From assembly GCA_964203235.1 (NCBI GenBank), contig CAXNLE010000001.1:310001-374000 (forward strand): a stretch of DNA of 64,000 bases. Reading direction: 5' to 3'. The notes beneath the pieces are model-generated. The model did no database searches. It saw only the letters and a program-made list of their open reading frames with translations, and was not told where the DNA came from. A program made the position numbers and the translations under genes. The stretch comes from BACL27 sp964203235. GTDB lineage: Bacteria > Actinomycetota > Acidimicrobiia > Acidimicrobiales > Ilumatobacteraceae. Shown here in pieces: positions 42,999-50,122 of this stretch (position 1 is its first letter; each line of letters begins with the position of its first letter).

Positions 42999-43837
42999 GT
43001 TCGCATTAGCGAACGCAACTCGCGAAAACCGATCATCGTTGCACCGCTTGCTGTTATCGCATCTCGAATTTCTTGATCATTGACTGCAAGTTCATAGTCA
43101 TCTATCCAACTTTGTGCGATTTCGCCGAGCGCCCGAACTTCGGGTGTGTCGATGCACGGTTGAATATGAATCTCAGTCACGCCCGCTTGCAACGTGTCTA
43201 AAGCTCGAAGAACTCTTTGGCGACTTCCGTAACGCCAGTCGTGATCAAAAAAATCTGGAAACACAACACCCTCTTCAAGAGCGAGTTTTCTAAATGGAAA
43301 CCCTGCCTGTTCTTCGTTAATTGAACTCGGCAACCTGAGTGGAAGCCGAAATTCAACAGCGAGTTCGAGATAGATATCGAAAAACTCAGGGCGCAAAGTA
43401 ATCGCCGTTAAATGTGGTGCGAGGTGGGTTGGGTCAAGCCCCCACGCGATTGCTCGTTCAATTTGTGCGCGGCACTCTCGCAAAACTTCTGCAGGGTCGG
43501 CGTGCTCCCAAAGATCATCAATCGTGCGCGGAAACCCACCTTCACCCGAAGACAGCGACGGAGAATTGGTGATTGATCCCCATCGATAATTTGCATGTTC
43601 AGCATTCAGCGTTAGGTGCACGCCGATGTCTTCGCCGTTGTAGCAATTTATTGCGTGGCGCGCCCACGGCGCCGGCACCATTAGTGAAGCGCAAGTCGCC
43701 ACACCTTTATTAAGCGAATCGTAAACACCAACATTTGCCGCATGAAATGCGCCAAGGTCATCACAACTTAAAATCACTAGGCGAGCGTGCGGCGAATGCC
43801 CGAGTTGCTCAACCAGACTTTTTTTAGTAGCCACCAC
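42992..43837 (-). CDS. ChbG/HpnK-type (YdjC) carbohydrate deacetylase
   Basis: The product has 281 residues. LVILSCDDLGAFHAANVG at the start carries the Asp-Asp metal ligands. IGVHLTLNAEHANYRWG supplies the histidine, and HLAPHLTAIT the third histidine and catalytic region. The family removes N-acetyl groups from chito-oligosaccharides or hopanoid glycosides. No chitin or hopanoid genes are near, so the substrate is open. It converges with mca, the two stop codons sharing one palindrome. Confidence 0.87.
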   Translation of the reverse strand: MVATKKSLVEQLGHSPHARLVILSCDDLGAFHAANVGVYDSLNKGVATCASLMVPAPWARHAINCYNGEDIGVHLTLNAEHANYRWGSITNSPSLSSGEGGFPRTIDDLWEHADPAEVLRECRAQIERAIAWGLDPTHLAPHLTAITLRPEFFDIYLELAVEFRLPLRLPSSINEEQAGFPFRKLALEEGVVFPDFFDHDWRYGSRQRVLRALDTLQAGVTEIHIQPCIDTPEVRALGEIAQSWIDDYELAVNDQEIRDAITASGATMIGFRELRSLMRTS

Positions 43838-43866
43838 AGTTTCACGCTACCGCTGGCTCGATATGC

Positions 43867-44373
43867 CTAACATTTCAGCCATAAACCAATTTGATTTTTG
43901 CGAGCAGCAGTTTCGATTGAAGCAAAGTTGGTTGCGAAAACCGTATTTGGCGCGATGTTCATCGTTCGAGCAAAACCAAGTCGCAGTAACTCTTGATTGA
44001 CGAACGTGCCATCAATCAGATACAAATAAACGAGTAGCCGTTGATATCGGTCGCGCGCCTCAACATCTCGTTGCACACGTACTTGAGTTTTAGGTTTTAG
44101 TACCGAATGTGTGAATGCTGAGGCTTCAGGCCCAAAGCACTCAACAGGTTTTGTCGGATGAACTGTTTCTGGCGTGTCTACACCGATTAATCGCACAGTC
44201 TCGATCGCGCCTTGTAACCGCAAAATAATTGTGTCTCCGTCTATCACTTTGATCACACTGGCGACATCACTCGGCAATTGCTGTGGGCTGTTACACGAAG
44301 AACTCAAGGACGAAACGATTGTCAACATCAGAAATATTTGCAACGGTCGATTTTTCGTAAACCGGTGTTTCAC
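43867..44373 (-). CDS. Thermonuclease-like (SNase) lipoprotein
   Basis: I choose GTG 44373: it gives a lipoprotein signal MKHRFTKNRPLQIF... ending in LSSSC, whereas the longer frame to 44469 adds an unlikely N-terminus. The product has 168 residues. The SNase fold has VIKVIDGDTI, RLIGVDTPET (with catalytic Arg and the Glu/Asp metal site), and RDVEARDRYQRLLVYLYL supplying the second arginine. FVNQELLRLGFAR follows. The enzyme would be a calcium-dependent nuclease anchored outside the cell, scavenging or degrading DNA and RNA. It diverges from the F420-type oxidoreductase gene. Confidence 0.85.
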   Translation of the reverse strand: MKHRFTKNRPLQIFLMLTIVSSLSSSCNSPQQLPSDVASVIKVIDGDTIILRLQGAIETVRLIGVDTPETVHPTKPVECFGPEASAFTHSVLKPKTQVRVQRDVEARDRYQRLLVYLYLIDGTFVNQELLRLGFARTMNIAPNTVFATNFASIETAARKNQIGLWLKC

Positions 44374-44414
44374 AAACTGATGTGTAACACAAATTGCGAT
44401 TATGGTTGACAGAT

Positions 44415-45329
44415 ATGGATAAGCCGTCAGAATTTGGATTAGGTCGTGTTGGCATCTGGACATCAGCACTTGATTTGCAACCGATGTCTAAAGCAAAAGA
44501 AGCAGTAATCGAACTTGAAGAACTTGGTTTTCGTTGCATCTGGGTACCAGAGGCAGTTACTCGCGAACCGTTTGCATCTTGTGGCGTATTGCTTGAGGCG
44601 ACAAAGAAAATCACAATGGCTACTGGTATCGCATCAATGTATGCGCGAAGTGCCGCAACGATGAACGCTGGTTGGCAAACACTTACAGAATCATTTGGTA
44701 ATCGTTTTCTTCTAGGTATCGGTGCAAGCCATCAGCACCTTGTTGAAAAAGTTCACAAAACTAGTTACGACAAACCGTATTCGGCAATGGTCGAATATTT
44801 AACCGCAATGGATAACGGATTATTTTTTGGTGCTGCGCCGACTGTTGCGCCGCGGCGAGTGTTGGCTGCACTCGGCCCAAAGATGCTTAAACTTTCTGCG
44901 CAAATGGGAATTGGTGCTCACCCTTATTTCGTGCCTGTTGAACACACGAGTTTCGCCAGACAGATTCTCGGACCAGACGCATTGCTCGCACCAGAAATCG
45001 CCGTCTTATTCGACACAAATCCGCAGACAGCGCGCGAAACTGCAAGAAAATTTATGCTGACGTACAACCGATTGCCGAACTATGCCAACAATTTATTGCG
45101 TCTTGGCTGGAAGCAAGAAGATATTGCCGGGCCAGACAAGATGCCTAGTGATGCAATGGTCGATGCAATTGTTGCGTGGGGCACACTTGAGACAATCACG
45201 GCTCGAATTAAGGCACATCTTGACGCGGGGGCTTCGCATGTTTCAGTGCAGGTAATTGACGCCGATCAGTTTGCGTTGCCAATGAGCCAGTGGCGTGAAC
45301 TTGCGACGGTGCTAGCGAGTTTTGGCTAG
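44415..45329 (+). CDS. LLM-class F420-dependent oxidoreductase
   Basis: The product has 304 residues from ATG 44415; a TTG at 44394 in frame is possible. The bacterial-luciferase-like TIM barrel shows GRVGIWTSALDLQP, ELEELGFRCIWVPEA, ITMATGIASMYARS, NRFLLGIGASHQHLVEKVH and GIGAHPYFVPVEHT. The layout matches the F420-binding MSMEG_4141-type subfamily common in actinobacteria. Those enzymes reduce or oxidise unknown substrates with F420H2. Flavin use cannot be excluded. Its 3' end overlaps the convergent PhyH-like gene by 4 bases. Confidence 0.87.
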   Translation: MDKPSEFGLGRVGIWTSALDLQPMSKAKEAVIELEELGFRCIWVPEAVTREPFASCGVLLEATKKITMATGIASMYARSAATMNAGWQTLTESFGNRFLLGIGASHQHLVEKVHKTSYDKPYSAMVEYLTAMDNGLFFGAAPTVAPRRVLAALGPKMLKLSAQMGIGAHPYFVPVEHTSFARQILGPDALLAPEIAVLFDTNPQTARETARKFMLTYNRLPNYANNLLRLGWKQEDIAGPDKMPSDAMVDAIVAWGTLETITARIKAHLDAGASHVSVQVIDADQFALPMSQWRELATVLASFG

Positions 45330-46135
45330 CGCGAGATTAACGGAAAGCGTTCGTCAATTAATAAATCGCCGGGGCGTAATGAATTTGGTTCGAGTGGTGG
45401 CGAAGTCTTCCATGGGCGAGTTGCCCAAACTGCGTCTGTGTCAACGTACCGAAAACTAATAACGCGGCGGCGGCCTTCGTAGTCGGTCGTCGCTGGGGCA
45501 CTGTGTAGCGTTCGAAAGTGAAACGCGACGATGTCACCTGGCATCGCTGCAAAACTTTCAATGTCTTTTGATTCGTCAAGTAGTTGCGGCTCAGGAAATT
45601 GTTCGTAACCGCGAGCATCGGTGACATAAGCAGTTTGATCCACAAACCTGCGTGGAATAAAGTTTTTGTCGAAGTCTTGTCGCGATTTTATTGTTCGCAG
45701 CGCGATTTTTTCAGGAATCGGATCAAGCGGTATCCACAAACTGACATTGTTGTTCGAATTGACGCCATAGTACGGGTCGTCGTTGTGCCACGGCGTGACC
45801 TGGTTGTTGCCGGCTTCTTTGACTAATACGTGTTCGTGAAAAAAACGACCCGAGGATGTTTGCATTAGTTCAAGTGCAATTTGTGGGAGCGCGCCAATTA
45901 ACGCATGGTTTTTGTAAGCGTCAAATCGCGACCAGTTGACGTAGTCGTCAAAAAACCGTCCCTGCTTTGAGTTGGCGGCATATTCGTTGGCCCATGGCCC
46001 GGGTGATTGCATGTTTTGCTCAACTGCAATTGCAAGTTCGTCAAGCGCCTGATCGCTTACAACACTTCGCAACACGACAACGCCGTCACGGCGGTATTTT
46101 TCTACATCGCCCGCAGCGACTAAATTATTTTTCAC
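45326..46135 (-). CDS. Phytanoyl-CoA dioxygenase (PhyH) family protein
   Basis: The product has 269 residues of an Fe(II)/2-oxoglutarate oxygenase. Metal ligands are in TPWHNDDPYYG (His-x-Asp) and the distal HSAPAT. The 2-oxoglutarate-binding arginine is probably in RRRVISFRYV. YRRDGVVVLRSVVSDQALDEL starts the domain. Members hydroxylate fatty acyl-CoAs, halogenate, or modify natural products, so the substrate is unknown. It is 21 bases downstream of an SDR gene on the same strand, suggesting a small oxidation module. Confidence 0.88.
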   Translation of the reverse strand: MKNNLVAAGDVEKYRRDGVVVLRSVVSDQALDELAIAVEQNMQSPGPWANEYAANSKQGRFFDDYVNWSRFDAYKNHALIGALPQIALELMQTSSGRFFHEHVLVKEAGNNQVTPWHNDDPYYGVNSNNNVSLWIPLDPIPEKIALRTIKSRQDFDKNFIPRRFVDQTAYVTDARGYEQFPEPQLLDESKDIESFAAMPGDIVAFHFRTLHSAPATTDYEGRRRVISFRYVDTDAVWATRPWKTSPPLEPNSLRPGDLLIDERFPLISR

Positions 46136-46156
46136 GCTTTTTTCGCACGGCTAGTT

Positions 46157-46963
46157 TCAGATACCAAGAGTTCGAAGTTGTAGCTTGCGCATTCCTGCAA
46201 GCCAGCGCTGATGCTCGGTTGCTTTCTTGGCAACAAATTGCGCAACTTCAGGATGCGGCAAAATTAAGAAAGTTTCTTCACGAAGTGTCGCCACAACAAT
46301 CTCGGCAACTTGCTGTGGTTCGAGCACGACACCCGAAGCTCGCACAACATTGCCGTTGTCGGCAGCCGTTACTTCATCTGAGCGGCGCAACATATTTGTG
46401 TTTACACCTTGCGGACACAAACAACTCACGCGCAACCCACGGTTGCCATAAGTAATCGAAAGCCATTCGGCAAATGCAAGTGCGGCATGCTTTGTCAGTG
46501 AATACGGGGCAGAGCCAATAGCGGTAAGCAAACCTGCAGCCGACGCGGTGCTAACAAAATATCCTTGACCAGCGGCTAGCCAATCGTCAATCAAATATTT
46601 CACAGCCCATCGGTGGGCATGAACGTTGATTGCAAATGAAGTGTCCCATGCTTCTTCGGTGGTTGTGAGATCGGTGCCCATCGCCACACCAGCATTTGCA
46701 TAAAACAAATCGACAAAGCCTAAAAATTGTTTCGACTTCGCAACCAGATCTGCGTTCGCATATTCAGTGGATAAGTCACACGCAACGGCGAGAGCCGAAT
46801 TTGGTCGCTTGGCGTTTAGTTGGGCAACTACTTCATCTAAAAGTTCTTGGTCGCGATCAGCCAAAACGACACGCGCACCATGGCTATGAAACGCTTCAGC
46901 GACTGCTTTGCCGATGCCGTTTGCGGCGCCAGTCACAACTGTATTTTTGTTGGCTAAATCCAT
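46157..46963 (-). CDS. Short-chain dehydrogenase/reductase
   Basis: The product has 268 residues of the classical SDR fold. TGAANGIGKA (about 9-18) binds the nucleotide, Asp37 in VLADRD suggests NAD(H) preference, and NAGVA is the structural motif. Catalytic Ser (STASAAG) is followed by Tyr and Lys in YSLTKHA. The C-terminus is slightly extended. It lies upstream of the PhyH-like gene. No substrate can be assigned. Confidence 0.92.
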   Translation of the reverse strand: MDLANKNTVVTGAANGIGKAVAEAFHSHGARVVLADRDQELLDEVVAQLNAKRPNSALAVACDLSTEYANADLVAKSKQFLGFVDLFYANAGVAMGTDLTTTEEAWDTSFAINVHAHRWAVKYLIDDWLAAGQGYFVSTASAAGLLTAIGSAPYSLTKHAALAFAEWLSITYGNRGLRVSCLCPQGVNTNMLRRSDEVTAADNGNVVRASGVVLEPQQVAEIVVATLREETFLILPHPEVAQFVAKKATEHQRWLAGMRKLQLRTLGI

Positions 46964-47150
46964 ATTGTGATGTTACGCACAAGCAGGGCATCGCTACTAT
47001 TCGAAGAACTGTGCTTGTGATAACGATGTGACATGCTTCGGACATAATTAGAGGGGCAAAGCCGTCGCCGAGTGTGTTAGTCGCACTAGCCTTCGGTTCA
47101 GAAACAAATTAGTCAAAATAATTTAACAATTTATCGAGAGGTTAAAGCAC

Positions 47151-47324
47151 ATGACAGATTCACGTGAAGCAGCAGTCATAACCGAAGCCCTTGGTGTAAT
47201 TGACAAGGCACTTGGCGAAATGTTGCAGCGCGAATTGGTTTCAACCGGCGAAGTCGCAGACTTGCTGCTTGATGTTCGGTTGTTGTTGACAACCAGCGCA
47301 ACCGCTTCTACGCCTGAGGCGTAA
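47151..47324 (+). CDS. Small hypothetical protein of 57 residues
   Basis: ATG 47151 is followed by 57 codons and TAA. The product begins MTDSREAAVITEALGVIDKA, is helical and acidic, has no membrane segment or cysteine, and ends in a Thr/Ala-rich tail. GAGAGG lies about 9 bases before the ATG. A 187-base gap upstream gives room for its own promoter. The pattern ELVSTGEVADLLLDVRLLL has the look of a short coiled or helical-hairpin interaction module. Coding is supported by the ribosome site and third-base pattern rather than by a recognised family. Confidence 0.65.
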   Translation: MTDSREAAVITEALGVIDKALGEMLQRELVSTGEVADLLLDVRLLLTTSATASTPEA

Positions 47325-47348
47325 TCTTCACGCGCATTGGCGCGAGGT

Positions 47349-47888
47349 TTAAATAAACGAAATCGCGAGGTGGACAAGAAGGCCCATCGCGCTGCCGATG
47401 AGAGCACCGGCAAAAATGTCAGTGGCGTGGTGAATGCGCACGGCAACTCGGCTGGTGGCGACGATTACTGCGAATACAAACCATGTGGCAATTGCGGGCC
47501 AAGTTGACCAGCGAGTCAATACGACGGCAGCAAAAAAAGCAGAACTTGCATGCCCACTTGGAAAGCTCGAAGTTCGAGGTTTACGAATTTTAAAACGCGT
47601 GTCACCTTTGACGGTCGGTCTTTCGCGCTTGAAAAAAGGTTTGATGCCCTGATTAAGAATCAGGCTCTCTATGCCCATTAGCGCCGAAAGAATTAGTGCT
47701 TGTTTGATGCGAGTGTTGTCGGCAACTGCGCGCACAATCCCGACGATGTGCCACAGCATGCCGAAGTCGCCAAGCGCAGTGGCTGTTGTGAATAACCAGA
47801 TCGTCGGCTTGAAATTGCGAGTCGGCTCTAAAAAGCGATCAACTCTTAGATCAAGTGCATGCAATTTTGCGCGACGAGATTCGTTCAT
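47349..47888 (-). CDS. PAP2-type membrane phosphatase
   Basis: The product has 179 residues with five or so membrane segments. The three phosphatase motifs are complete: KPFFKRERP, PSGHASS and SRVAVRIHHATD. Such enzymes dephosphorylate undecaprenyl diphosphate, phosphatidate or phosphatidylglycerophosphate at the membrane. In actinobacteria they are also linked to decaprenyl-phosphoryl sugar metabolism. It follows the RecB-like gene by 9 bases on the same strand. Confidence 0.92.
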   Translation of the reverse strand: MNESRRAKLHALDLRVDRFLEPTRNFKPTIWLFTTATALGDFGMLWHIVGIVRAVADNTRIKQALILSALMGIESLILNQGIKPFFKRERPTVKGDTRFKIRKPRTSSFPSGHASSAFFAAVVLTRWSTWPAIATWFVFAVIVATSRVAVRIHHATDIFAGALIGSAMGLLVHLAISFI

Positions 47889-47897
47889 GCGTTATTT

Positions 47898-48731
47898 CTA
47901 GTCTCTCGGAATCACTGGATATAGTTCTGGTGCTTTAATTTTTGCCTGTGAATCGTCGCCACCAAATGCGGGGCACCATTGTTTGAATGCGCAAAAGTTG
48001 CACAACCCAGATTTGTTGGTTGCGAAAATGCCCGACTGACAAGACTCTACGATTTGATCGAATGTTCTATTCGCTGCGGCCTCACATTTGATATTTGATT
48101 GCGTCGTGACTTCTACTTCTATCGGTGTACTTGACTTTAGATACATCAGACGAAGTTTTTTTGGCAGTTCGCCACGCACTCGTAAACATAATGACGCGTA
48201 AAGGTGCATGTTGTCCATTTTATTAGCGCCAAATTTAGCGGACGGTGTCTTACCAGTTTTGTAATCACTAATAACTAGCTGATCATTTTGGTCGTATTCA
48301 AGCCGATCAATGATTCCGCCAAGAACAAATTTGCCATAGTCTGCTTCAAGTTTTAACTCAAGGCCGATTACTTTTGTTTTTCTCGGGTTCTCCATGCGAT
48401 AGTAACCATTCAAGATGTCACGCGAATCTTTGAAGAACGCGTCGCGAGCATCGTCACTCAGGTCGAGTGCAATAAATCTGACTGATGATTCGTATTGAGA
48501 TTTAGTAACTTCAAAAGCCTCACGAGCGGCTTCTGGGGTGCGCATGTCTGAGTCGTGGGCGAGTAATAACTCAAGCACTTTATGAACGAAGTTGCCTTTG
48601 ACTAAATGTATTTGTGGTGGCTCAGGAAGTTTTTCGATCGAGACAAATCGAAATTGCATCGGGCAAGTGCGAAAACTGCTGATCCTCGAGGGTGACAGAG
48701 TTAAAGGAATTGGATAAATAGGGCCGGTCAC
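47898..48731 (-). CDS. RecB-family PD-(D/E)XK nuclease with Fe-S cluster cysteines
   Basis: The product has 277 residues, a single nuclease domain without helicase. SPSRISSFRTCPMQF supplies the first cluster cysteine (Cys23). The nuclease core has VKGNFVHKVLE (the histidine motif), GGIIDRLEYD and VISDYKTGK (Asp and Lys). The C-terminal CNFCAFKQWC gives Cys244, Cys247 and Cys253. This matches the AddB/Cas4-type 4Fe-4S arrangement. No cas genes or CRISPR are near, so a DNA repair role like that of other stand-alone actinobacterial RecB nucleases is likelier than adaptation. Confidence 0.9.
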   Translation of the reverse strand: MTGPIYPIPLTLSPSRISSFRTCPMQFRFVSIEKLPEPPQIHLVKGNFVHKVLELLLAHDSDMRTPEAAREAFEVTKSQYESSVRFIALDLSDDARDAFFKDSRDILNGYYRMENPRKTKVIGLELKLEADYGKFVLGGIIDRLEYDQNDQLVISDYKTGKTPSAKFGANKMDNMHLYASLCLRVRGELPKKLRLMYLKSSTPIEVEVTTQSNIKCEAAANRTFDQIVESCQSGIFATNKSGLCNFCAFKQWCPAFGGDDSQAKIKAPELYPVIPRD

Positions 48732-48790
48732 GTCACGATCAATCTATGACATACTTTCCAGTAGAACTAGTTTTTAGTAAAACTGGCATG

Positions 48791-49726
48791 TTAAGAAGTG
48801 AGCCCATCAACCTCGCGCACAAGGTCAGCAAGGCGGTGTGGCTGTTGCATTGGTCCAAAGTGTCCGACATCTAACCACTGAACAAACTTTGAATTTGGAA
48901 TTTCGTTAGCAATTAGTTCAGACCATGATGATGGTTGCATCGGCGCAACGGCACCTGCCACGATCCATGTCGGCACTTGCAATAAATGCAGTTGCTCCCA
49001 GGTTTGGTGCGATGCACCAGTCTCATAAGTTCTTGCTTCATGCTCAGGATTGCACTTGAGAACTACACAATTTTCATTAGTTTCGGCGATCGTCACATCA
49101 TTGAAGCCGTAATTGACATAGGCGCTTAGAGATTTCTCGTCGAACACGTTCATCGGTGGTTTCGAAGAATAATTCGCAAATGCTTCTTCTCGTGATGCAA
49201 ATGTTGTGCGTCGTCGTCGAGCACCTTCGACCAATGGGCTGGGTTGCTCTGATGTTGTACGAGCCTCACGCATTGAAGCCGGAAAGATAATCGGCTCATA
49301 AAGAATTAATGCTTTAAAAAGCTTTGGCTCAATGAGAGCCGCCATGGCTAATGCGGCGGCGCCCATTGAATGCCCAACAGCGATCATCTGATTTTTGCTT
49401 TGTAGCGATCTGGCGACCGCGAGTGCGTCGTCGCAATATCCCTGCCATGCAACAGGCCAGTCTTGAATCAATAGTGAGTCGCCAAAACCCCGAAAGTCGA
49501 ATGATGTGCACGAGTAGTCGGTTTGCAATGGCTCGACTACCGGATCAAAACATCGACCATGAAAACCAGTGGCGTGGGACAGCATCACTGCAGGATTTGT
49601 ATTGTGACGAGATTGCGATTTTCTGGAGTTATCCGCGGATTCGTCAATTAGCCCGTAGTTATAAACACTTAATACAACTGAGTTTGTTGATGCAATGTGT
49701 TCAGTAGTCATCAAGATGAAGGTCAT
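48791..49726 (-). CDS. Alpha/beta hydrolase
   Basis: The product has 311 residues. HATGFHGRCF holds the oxyanion region and FDFRGFGDS the typical strand-turn. VGHSMGAAAL is the nucleophile elbow with catalytic Ser. WLDVGHFGPMQQP near the end holds the catalytic His. The acid is probably an Asp/Glu in the region after IVAGAVAPM. The substrate is unknown; the family covers esterases, epoxide hydrolases and C-C hydrolases. An alternative start is ATG 49711. It diverges from the lysine-rich protein gene. Confidence 0.9.
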   Translation of the reverse strand: MTFILMTTEHIASTNSVVLSVYNYGLIDESADNSRKSQSRHNTNPAVMLSHATGFHGRCFDPVVEPLQTDYSCTSFDFRGFGDSLLIQDWPVAWQGYCDDALAVARSLQSKNQMIAVGHSMGAAALAMAALIEPKLFKALILYEPIIFPASMREARTTSEQPSPLVEGARRRRTTFASREEAFANYSSKPPMNVFDEKSLSAYVNYGFNDVTIAETNENCVVLKCNPEHEARTYETGASHQTWEQLHLLQVPTWIVAGAVAPMQPSSWSELIANEIPNSKFVQWLDVGHFGPMQQPHRLADLVREVDGLTS

Positions 49727-49766
49727 ACTATTGCTTTAGGTCGGTTTGTTGCACTATGTTGTGACG

Positions 49767-50078
49767 ATGTCTACAAAACGCACACCTGCAAAAAAAACAG
49801 CTACCAAGAAAAAAGCCGTGAAGAAAACTGCTGCAAAGAAAACAGCACCTAAGAAAACTGCTGAGAAAAAAACTGTCGCCAAGAAATCGGCAGCAAAAAA
49901 AGCGAGCAAGCCTTCTAAGCCGCTTCCCAAGATCAGCGACCTTGAAGCAGTAGCAAAGCGGGTTGCACTATCCAAAGAACAAGGCAAGTCTTCGGCAGGC
50001 TCGACACAAGTTGTTGACCTTGCCAAAGCATGGGACTCTTCGGTCAAGTGGTTTAAAAAGCTTGTAGGTCAAAAATAA
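49767..50078 (+). CDS. Lysine-rich histone-H1-like basic protein
   Basis: The product has 103 residues from ATG 49767. The first 55 are almost entirely Lys, Ala, Thr and Pro in KKTA/AKK repeats, like eukaryotic histone H1 tails and the C-terminal tails of actinobacterial HU. The remainder (about 56-103) is a short helical acidic/basic module, SDLEAVAKRVALSKEQG, ending WFKKLVGQK. It should bind nucleic acids or another polyanion. The next gene carries a similar tail. Confidence 0.82.
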   Translation: MSTKRTPAKKTATKKKAVKKTAAKKTAPKKTAEKKTVAKKSAAKKASKPSKPLPKISDLEAVAKRVALSKEQGKSSAGSTQVVDLAKAWDSSVKWFKKLVGQK

Positions 50079-50122
50079 TCTAGGTGTCTTGGTTGCACTC
50101 AGATAAATCTGACAACTAGTCT

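Noticed and set aside
47898..48731. Cas4 and a hidden CRISPR locus
   Set aside because: The RecB-type nuclease has Cas4-like cysteines but no cas gene or regularly spaced repeat occurs in the window; stand-alone actinobacterial RecB nucleases share the same motifs.
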